64,000 nt of DNA from Nitzschia sp. pyKryTriq1 (taxonomy: Eukaryota; Bacillariophyta; Bacillariophyceae; Bacillariales; Bacillariaceae): the NCBI GenBank assembly GCA_956465555.1, contig OY101125.1, positions 994,501-1,058,500 on the forward strand, in the 5' to 3' direction. The notes below the pieces were generated by a model. It saw only the letters and a list, made by a program, of their open reading frames with translations, made no database searches and was not told where the DNA came from. Positions 58,277-64,000 of the stretch are shown piece after piece; positions within the stretch are counted from its first letter, which is position 1, and the number at the start of each line of letters is the position of its first letter. Position numbers and translations under genes: made by a program.

Positions 58277-58689
58277 TCTCAGCTCGTGAATCAGTTTGTA
58301 CCAGGGCTACTACGAGTTTTACATGTCCGATTCCCCAAGCACCGTGCATGGCAACCAACGCTATTTTCAATTTATTTCGAGACACGCGACGCCGCCCGCG
58401 CCCAATCATCGAGCATAACAAAACAAGAGCAGAAAGGTTCACGCACACACGCATACAGCAACAAAACACATCCGCCGACGACGGTCAAAACACACCATCA
58501 GGAGCCACATAAACCACCAAGAGAAAAAGATCCTTCCATAAGGATCTCAATAAGGCAAACACATTTTGCCTATCATTCATTTGCCGCACCCGGCGACTGA
58601 TTGATTGATTATCTTATCACCAAGAAGGGGCAACTGCTAAGAACTACTCTACTATTTGTTCTTTCCATTCCATACAGCAGTATCCCCTT

Positions 58690-60345
58690 ATGCGTTTCCA
58701 AGTCTCGTATTGGATCATGGCCTCCTTGGCAGCGATTGCCATTTCCCGTCGTGCGGCGGCGGCGTGGAGTACACCTAGTCGTTTGATGGCAAAAGGATCC
58801 GTATTCCGAACAGCAGCAACAACGACAATCGGCTCTTCCCGTTCGTTCCTGGCGACCTCTCAAAAATCGGCGGCGACGGACGAGCAAGAAGTCGTTGTCC
58901 AGACGGTGAATGGAAGAATCCCACGGGATGGATTGAGTTTGGAAGTCAAAACGATTGTTTCAAATACAGATTTGGTGCTTTCGCACTTGAAATCTCGTCG
59001 GGCATCCGACGAAGCCATGGAGGCTGCGCAAACGATTGCATCCCTTCAGTCAAAACGGGTAGCACTGATTCAAGAGCGTGACGACTTTCTCAACCAACGC
59101 AAAGAGGCCAGTGCGATGGTCGGGAAATTGATGCGTGACAAAGATAATGCCGATCAGGAAGAAGTGGAAAAACAAAAGGCTTTGAGTGCGGATGCTGCAG
59201 AAGGGGCGCAAAAGGCAGAGGATGCCTTGGCAGAGATACAATCGACCATGGACTCCTTGTTGGCTGGAATTCCGAACCTTTTGGATGACTCGGTTCCTGA
59301 CGGCGACAACGACACTCAAAACGAGGAAGTAACAAGATGGGGAGATATCGAGGCTCTTCCGAAAAAGCTCGAATGGACGGACGACTTTGAACCCAAATGG
59401 CACGACGATGTTGCTGCCGGCTTAAATGGCTATCTGGCAGAGGCTGCCGTCCAAATGAGTGGAGCTCGATTCGTGGCTCTCAGTGGAGTTATTGCACAAT
59501 TGGAACGTGCGATCGCCATGTATTTTGTCGATTTACATACGACTCAGCATGGTTACACCGAAGTGAGTGTCCCGTATGTGGTGAGCCGTTCTGCCCTGGA
59601 AGGAACTTCGCAGCTCCCCAAATTCGAAGACGATTTGTTTGCCATTACCCCCAAGTCGCACACTTGCAACGGAGAAGATGCCTTTTTGATTCCTACCGCC
59701 GAAGTTCCTGTCACCAACATGCACGCCAACAGCATTTTGGACGAGGCGGACTTGCCCATTTCGTACGTCGCTTGGACTCCATGCTTCCGCGCCGAAGCTG
59801 GAAGCTACGGCCGCGATACCAAGGGTTTGATTCGTACCCACCAATTTCAAAAGGTCGAAATGGTGAAAATCACTAGTGCCACAAACTCAGATGAAGAGCA
59901 CGAGCTATTGACGAACCATGCGGAAGCCTGCCTGAAATCGTTGGAGCTTCCATACCGCAAGGTGAGACTGTGTTCCGGGGATATCGGCTTTTCGGCACGC
60001 CACTGTTACGATTTGGAAGTCTGGCTACCGGGAGCTGGAGAATACCGAGAGATCTCATCATGCAGTAATACGGGCGACTTTCAAGCACGGCGAATGGGAC
60101 TCCGATACCGACCCACAGAGGTGGCCAACGAGGACGACGCCAATAGTGGCGGCAAAAAGAAGAAACAAAAGAAGCCCAAGCCGGAATTCTGCCACACGAT
60201 CAACGGTAGTGGACTTGCCGTTGGCCGAACTTTGGTAGCAGTATTGGAAAACTACCAGCGCCCTGATGGCAGTGTGGTAGTGCCTGAAGTACTGAGGCCA
60301 TACATGGGTGGAAAGGAGGTCTTGGAAGCCCCGAGCCAAAAGTAA
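58690..60345 (+). CDS. Seryl-tRNA synthetase, organellar type
   Basis: The 551-residue protein starts at the ATG at 58690; an alternative ATG at 58720 gives a shorter, more mitochondrial-like presequence. The first 55 residues are Ala/Arg/Ser-rich targeting sequence. A long helical-arm region (residues about 80-190) is charged and coiled-coil, as required for tRNA-Ser binding. The class II core has motif 2 in the segment WTPCFRAEAGSYGRDTKGL, preceded by LIPTAEVPVTNM, and motif 3 in GSGLAVGRTLVAVLENYQ. A Lys-rich insertion (GGKKKKQKKPK) precedes motif 3. It charges Ser onto tRNA in plastid and/or mitochondrion. Confidence 0.94.
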   Translation: MRFQVSYWIMASLAAIAISRRAAAAWSTPSRLMAKGSVFRTAATTTIGSSRSFLATSQKSAATDEQEVVVQTVNGRIPRDGLSLEVKTIVSNTDLVLSHLKSRRASDEAMEAAQTIASLQSKRVALIQERDDFLNQRKEASAMVGKLMRDKDNADQEEVEKQKALSADAAEGAQKAEDALAEIQSTMDSLLAGIPNLLDDSVPDGDNDTQNEEVTRWGDIEALPKKLEWTDDFEPKWHDDVAAGLNGYLAEAAVQMSGARFVALSGVIAQLERAIAMYFVDLHTTQHGYTEVSVPYVVSRSALEGTSQLPKFEDDLFAITPKSHTCNGEDAFLIPTAEVPVTNMHANSILDEADLPISYVAWTPCFRAEAGSYGRDTKGLIRTHQFQKVEMVKITSATNSDEEHELLTNHAEACLKSLELPYRKVRLCSGDIGFSARHCYDLEVWLPGAGEYREISSCSNTGDFQARRMGLRYRPTEVANEDDANSGGKKKKQKKPKPEFCHTINGSGLAVGRTLVAVLENYQRPDGSVVVPEVLRPYMGGKEVLEAPSQK

Positions 60346-60413
60346 TATACCATTATTTAGTCTTATGTACAATCCTCGCTTCATCTTAGCTACTTCCTTC
60401 TACCGACTGGATC

Positions 60414-60800
60414 TTATTGATTTACAGTATTGATAATCGTTGCCACGAGCCCTGCGATACCACCATCACCCATATTGGCAAACACGAAAAAGTTGAGGGC
60501 AATCAAGCCAAACCCAATCGCTGTCAGCGTGAAGGAATCCACATCGTCCACCAAATCCACACGGACATTTAATTCAGGAGGATCTGATTCTTTCTTGCTC
60601 CGACGGAGCTCATCTTCGGAATATCCCAGAGCACGAAGTCTATCTTCTTCACTTTTGTTGCTCTTGTCCGACATTTGAATGCATGTTTTTGTTGGAAATC
60701 GGGAAATACTGCCGGTGGTGGTCGTCGTCTGAGGAGCCAAAAAACCGCTAACAGTTGCACAGCATAGCAAGAGGAAAATTGCGAGACTTCGAGACAGCAT
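60414..60800 (-). CDS. Small plastid-targeted single-span membrane protein
   Basis: The protein has 128 residues from the ATG at 60800. A clear signal peptide (SLAIFLLLCCATVSG) runs into FLAPQ, an excellent ASAFAP-type cleavage context (VSG/FLAP). The mature part has an acidic/basic helical stretch (SEEDRLRALGYSEDELRRSKK) and one membrane segment near 92-112 (LTAIGFGLIALNFFVFA). It ends GDGGIAGLVATIINTVNQ. It is probably a thylakoid or envelope protein; no known family is recognised. Convergent with the seryl-tRNA synthetase gene. Confidence 0.75.
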   Translation of the reverse strand: MLSRSLAIFLLLCCATVSGFLAPQTTTTTGSISRFPTKTCIQMSDKSNKSEEDRLRALGYSEDELRRSKKESDPPELNVRVDLVDDVDSFTLTAIGFGLIALNFFVFANMGDGGIAGLVATIINTVNQ

Positions 60801-60899
60801 TTTTGTGTATCGTCAAATTAGTAGGAAAGTTGCAAGGAGTGAATGACCTATGTGAATGTATGCACAGCGAGGACAGAAGACAAAGGACAGATGCTGGGA

Positions 60900-60915
60900 G
60901 GGGGGGGGGGGGGGG
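60900..60915 (+). repeat. Poly-G tract
   Basis: A 15-16 base guanine run lies about 100 bases upstream of the small plastid protein start on the minus strand. It is one of two long poly-G tracts in this window. Confidence 0.85.
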
Positions 60916-61069
60916 TTGCAATACGATAGCTTGGTACCTCTCGTCGCATGCAGCATGCATCAATAATAAAAAATGCAAGTTGCGGTTGGAGGGAGAAAAT
61001 ATCTTTGTCTCAGTGTGAAGTCGAATGAGTCGACATCGGTAAAAAACAACCCACTACTCCCCGCACGCA

Positions 61070-61364
61070 TGTTGAAGCAAATAGCTATATGTGTATCAGA
61101 CCTGGAATCTTGTAAAGATATCCACTTGGTTGCTACGATAGTCTATTGCGATCTGATATTTCCATGCAAATCGGATTATTAAAATTTAATGACAATCCGA
61201 TACGTTTCATTGTTCGCACTTTTCAATTCATCCACAAGTAATGGTTGGCTGTCACACACAAGATATCGTTCCGACATATGATGTCTAACACCACCATACT
61301 TCATACATACGCATACCAGCTGTCATACCTTCGTATGTTCAGCCTCCTTCATTTTTACTCAACA
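61070..61364 (-). repeat. 3' LTR of the copia element
   Basis: This is a complete LTR with TGTTGA/TCAACA inverted ends. It matches the right LTR except for one T/C change near 61094 and the first 12 or so bases, which the right copy lacks because of the internal deletion. Confidence 0.9.
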
Positions 61365-61391
61365 CACTCCTGTGGTGTGGACATCACATGG

Positions 61392-61925
61392 TTAGTTCTT
61401 CAAACCCAATATTGCCTTACGGAACTTGTAGAATGCTGCGCCCTGTAGAGGCTTAGTAAAAAAATCAGCAGTCATCTCTTCGGTTGGACAGTACTCCAGC
61501 GTGACATCACCATTGGCAATGCGATCCGTCACAAAGTAATATCGGATGTCGATGTGACGTGTTCGCTTGCTGCTTGAAGCAAGACCATTTCCTTCGAGGA
61601 GCACTGCACTTTGATTGTCTTGGTACATTGTACTAGCGGCACCCACGTTGTACCCTTGCTCTTTCATGAAATACTGGGTCCAGATAACTTGCCCAAGTAC
61701 ATCGTCGACGGCGACCAGTTCTGCTTCCGTCGAACTCTTCGTATTCAGTTTCTGTCGCATCGAGGTTGAGTAGGCGGATCCGGTCCCGAGTGACAAAGTG
61801 CCACCAGTGTGACTCTTCATATCATGGTGTACGGCGAATGCACCATCGATCCACCACTTCATGACTAAAGGCTCGGTCCCTGATAATCTCAGAACAAGGT
61901 CAATCGAGCCGTCCAGATACTTCAT
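61392..61925 (-). pseudogene. Copia polyprotein fragment: RNase H domain
   Basis: The 177-residue open stretch is the C-terminal RNase H of a Ty1/copia polyprotein. It has the active-site elements WIDGAFAVHHDMKSHTGG, SSTEAELVAVDD, MYQDNQSAVLL, and RHIDIRYYFVTD, followed by MTADFFTKPLQG. Sequence continues open upstream in the same frame with a D-T-D-D-W-K-K-L-C-R-T-like stretch, then stops at the deletion junction with the LTR. Its frame is intact, consistent with recent insertion. The first Met is internal to the original polyprotein. Confidence 0.92.
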
Positions 61926-61970
61926 GGTGCGGCAAAGTTTCTTCCAGTCGTCGGTGTCGGGCTAGCTATA

Positions 61971-62245
61971 TGTGCATCAGACCTGGAATCTTGTAAAGAT
62001 ATCCACTTGGTTGCTACGATAGTCTATTGCGATCTGATATTTCCATGCAAATCGGATTATTAAAATTTAATGACAATCCGATACGTTTCATTGTTCGCAC
62101 TTTTCAATTCATCCACAAGTAATGGTTGGCTGTCACACACAAGATATCGTTCCGACATATGATGTCTAACACCACCATACTTCATACATACGCATACCAG
62201 CTGTCATACCTTCGTATGTTCAGCCTCCTTCATTTTTACTCAACA
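61971..62245 (-). repeat. 5' LTR of the copia element (truncated at its inner end)
   Basis: The copy runs from the outer TGTTGA at 62245 to about 61963. The inner 12 or so bases, including the expected inner terminus, are absent, so the large deletion began just inside the 5' LTR. Confidence 0.88.
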
Positions 62246-62362
62246 ACGCATCGCACATCGCACACCCCAAACTTTCGCCCATTTCTTGTTGTGAAAAGCG
62301 GCATTATCACTTTCATCTTCTTTCTTGGAATGGATCAGCAAAGTGTGGAATCATAAGAGATC

Positions 62363-63121
62363 ATGAGCAATGGAATCGTAGAAGGCCAAGCCAATTGCGC
62401 TATCTTGTCGACAGGTTTGAAAGAGGTGGAATCCAAGGAGCTCTGGTTAGCAGTTGACGCCAATGACAAAGAAGGAATCCATGGAATTCTGCTTTCAGAT
62501 GCAGAGAAGAAAGAAGGTTGTGTCGATGGGTTGTTTCCAAATGGTTGCAATACCAAGAAAGTCTCATCGTTGTTGGAGCTACGAGATGCTTTGAACGCCA
62601 TGATGCCACCAGAACAGATGAACCCAACACCAGCTCTCCCAGCAAGTCTGGACGAAGTCAAGCGCTTTGAGCTGTTTCGAAGTGTGATTGAACACGAAGA
62701 TGAACTTTTAAATCAACGAGTATCTTGGATCATTCTAGCTCAGTCCTTTCTGATGGCGGCGTTTATTACTTCCGACGCACCCGGCAGCATGAGGTACGTC
62801 TGCGCTTCCGTCGGGCTTGCCACGGTCATCGTGACAATGCCTGCTATTGTGGCCGCTGGAAGAAATATCGAGCTTCAACAACATATTTACTTTCAGCGGC
62901 TGGAATCCGATACTAGATGCGAGGAACTACATGGGCATCGGCGCGACTTGTCAATCAAGCACACAAATGAAATGCGCAACAGGTTTGCCAACGGCCACAT
63001 TTTCCCAAACATGGCGTTTCGAAGTGTCCACTCGGTGCCAATTCTTTACACCGTGGTCGGCCTGGCCTTTGTACAATTCGCTGGCTGGATCTTTCTGTTG
63101 ATGACATTAATGATGGATTGA
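62363..63121 (+). CDS. Integral membrane protein with EHEDELLNQR motif (RipA-like)
   Basis: The protein has 252 residues from the ATG at 62363, 112 bases after the retroelement. The N-terminal 110 residues are soluble. The segment RSVIEHEDELLNQRVSWIIL is a conserved motif of small membrane proteins (R-x-x-I-E-H-E-x-x-x-x-x-x-R-x-x-W-x-[LI]) that precedes a two-TM hairpin (AQSFLMAAFITSD, ASVGLATVIVTMPAIVA). A third TM lies at the C-terminus (LYTVVGLAFVQFAGWIFLLM). The biochemical role of the family is unknown. The insertion upstream may have changed its promoter. Confidence 0.72.
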   Translation: MSNGIVEGQANCAILSTGLKEVESKELWLAVDANDKEGIHGILLSDAEKKEGCVDGLFPNGCNTKKVSSLLELRDALNAMMPPEQMNPTPALPASLDEVKRFELFRSVIEHEDELLNQRVSWIILAQSFLMAAFITSDAPGSMRYVCASVGLATVIVTMPAIVAAGRNIELQQHIYFQRLESDTRCEELHGHRRDLSIKHTNEMRNRFANGHIFPNMAFRSVHSVPILYTVVGLAFVQFAGWIFLLMTLMMD

Positions 63122-63485
63122 TCGAGACTACTCCTAGACTATAGGAAGTGAACGACAGCAATCGAAGCAGACTATGGTACCTAACGAACCCACTCTTGGT
63201 CTTCAAACGAGAAGGCAACAAGGGACGTGGACGATTCTCCAAATCGTTGGACAATATCATCATTCCCTGGCGCGAAATAATGCTTGGCGCTTCACTGGTC
63301 ACAGGTCCTTCGATATACACTCTTGCAATCTTGTGGATGATTTGGTTAATTAAATTTACATTGCGCAGTCCGCTATGGACGTTAATAATGGTGTATTTGA
63401 GTGTGTTGGGTGCGTGCGTTCTTCGTGTGTTGAACATTCTTTCTTTGTCTTCTCCTTTCCTAATCTGATTCGTAGTGATATCCAT
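63122..63485. other. Convergent intergenic region
   Basis: This 364-base gap lies between the membrane protein stop and the stop of the FMN-binding gene. A plus frame (63148-63468, GTG start) is open and hydrophobic, with LGASLVTGPSIYTLAILWM, but has no ATG in the right place, so I do not call it a gene. Confidence 0.35.
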
Positions 63486-64000
63486 TTATTCCAAACTATC
63501 TGCAGCAATCTTCAGAATGGGAACCGTGGATCCTGGTTCTTCTTCATCTCCCCAGTTAATTTCATTGCCCTTCTCCCAGGCCTCTTGGAAGACCTTGAGG
63601 ATTTCTGATTTGGCATCTTCCACTGAAATAACAGGGATTCGGAAACCAATTCGGAACTCGTCCGTCGATAGCTTGTTTCGCCTTGTCCCTTGCTTACAAG
63701 TGACACGAACATCCATTCCCAATCGATCCACATTTGTCACTCGGATATCTTCAATTTCGCTAGTGACTCCCAACAAGTGTCTTGCAGTCAAAACCAAATC
63801 GTTGGTGTATTCCCGATTGAGTTTGGTGACAATCTCATTAGCCTCCTTGGCCAGAATATCGGGCGCAGCCACTTTGTAGTCCTCAACGTCGACCCATTTA
63901 GCCATGACACCGAAACCACCCACGTAGTAAATCTTTTCTGGGATTAATCGATAAAAGGCAAACTTGGGACTGTCCATGACTTGATCAGCATAAGCATGGG
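63486..64000 (-). CDS. C-terminal part of FMN-binding split-barrel protein with DUF2470 (partial)
   Basis: The frame is open from 63486 to the window edge, giving at least 171 residues; the 5' part lies outside. YRLIPEKIYYVGGFGVMAKW closes the pyridoxamine-phosphate-oxidase-like split barrel (plant HugZ-like family). The DUF2470 domain follows, with LNREYTNDLVLTARHLLG and an IRVTNVDRLGMDVRVT strand. In plants such proteins are plastid heme-binding or heme-degrading regulators. The tail (EEPGSTVPIL) is acidic and unique. The function here is inferred from the family. Confidence 0.82.
   Translation of the reverse strand, partial: HAYADQVMDSPKFAFYRLIPEKIYYVGGFGVMAKWVDVEDYKVAAPDILAKEANEIVTKLNREYTNDLVLTARHLLGVTSEIEDIRVTNVDRLGMDVRVTCKQGTRRNKLSTDEFRIGFRIPVISVEDAKSEILKVFQEAWEKGNEINWGDEEEPGSTVPILKIAADSLE

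Larger units (their letters stand above)
57151..58689. other. Intergenic region with microsatellite and coding-like remnant
   Basis: This 1,539-base gap holds a compound AATC/TGGA microsatellite (57336-57400) and a degraded coding-like stretch on the minus strand (57844-58276). It also holds unique sequence with tandem CA/AC-rich runs near 58440-58500 before the seryl-tRNA synthetase start. Confidence 0.4.
61065..62250 (-). mobile_element. Internally deleted Ty1/copia LTR retrotransposon
   Basis: The element is flanked by a 5-base target-site duplication ACGCA (61065-61069 and 62246-62250). The LTRs end in TGTTGA...TCAACA. The 3' LTR (minus orientation) is 61364-61070, 295 bases. The 5' LTR is 62245-61971 plus a few bases, missing its last part at the deletion junction. 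Over 275 aligned bases I see one difference between LTRs, so insertion is recent. Only the RNase H end of pol remains inside. Gag, protease, integrase and reverse transcriptase are deleted. Non-autonomous. Confidence 0.9.

Noticed and set aside
61090-61971. LTR boundaries at the TGTG(T/C)ATCAG repeat start
   Set aside because: That is only where the two copies begin to match. Extending the left copy to TGTTGA gives inverted termini and a perfect 5-base target duplication, so the true LTR is longer.
63148-63468. Plus-strand hydrophobic ORF after the membrane protein gene
   Set aside because: It has only a GTG start, overlaps the likely 3' UTRs of two convergent genes, and resembles no family.
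1-64000. CRISPR arrays, bacterial operons, integron or phage modules
   Set aside because: No regularly spaced repeats, no clustered co-directional overlapping genes, and introns with GT-AG borders throughout; the DNA is eukaryotic nuclear.

Overview
This window is nuclear DNA from a photosynthetic stramenopile, most likely a raphid pennate diatom. The evidence is as follows. Genes are single or few-exon with short GT-AG introns (72 to 247 bases). Several proteins start with an ER-type signal peptide ending in a degenerate ASAFAP-like motif, as used for import into complex plastids. There are VTC1-like polyphosphate genes, leucine-rich-repeat and diatom-type hypothetical proteins, and a Ty1/copia element with diatom-like features. 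I cannot name the species. The segment is gene-dense: about 36 protein-coding loci alternate on both strands, and there are no operons, CRISPR arrays, rRNA or tRNA genes that I can support.

Layout. 0-13.6 kb: a mitochondrial ETF-ubiquinone oxidoreductase, a membrane-anchored acyl-CoA-binding protein, an LRR protein, a 1,503-residue armadillo-repeat protein and a Rubisco-methyltransferase-like SET protein. 13.6-18.7 kb: a microsatellite, unexplained opposing ORFs, an acidic hypothetical protein, a plastid-type glutaredoxin and a DEDDy 3'-5' exonuclease. 18.9-24.3 kb: a cluster of three secreted Gly/Met/Arg-rich proteins, one with two CAP domains. 24.8-31.7 kb: an SDR reductase, a P5C-reductase-like protein, a UCH deubiquitinase, a second SET protein and a methyltransferase. 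32.4-40.6 kb: a diatom-type hypothetical protein, a class-3 lipase, a YaaA-like protein, an unknown, and a PH-like plus RelA/SpoT-like protein. 41.6-48 kb: a GT32 glycosyltransferase, a head-to-head pair of VTC1-like genes, and a plastid alpha/beta hydrolase. 48-60.8 kb: a coiled-coil protein, a RecB-type nuclease, a KEN-motif protein, UBC12, a VIT/CCC1 transporter, seryl-tRNA synthetase and a small plastid membrane protein. 61-64 kb: an internally deleted copia retrotransposon with intact target-site duplication, a membrane protein, and the C-terminal part of an FMN-binding split-barrel protein.

The most notable observation is the glutaredoxin at 16.6-17.3 kb. Correct splicing of its two exons places a TGA exactly where the first active-site cysteine should be (T-TGA-P-F-C), and the rest of the fold is intact. 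This is best explained as selenocysteine, and a SECIS-like hairpin can be drawn in its 3' UTR. A second genome-style signal is a set of dispersed palindromic GTAC-rich patches (GTACCGGTAC, GTACCAGGTAC and variants) concentrated between genes.
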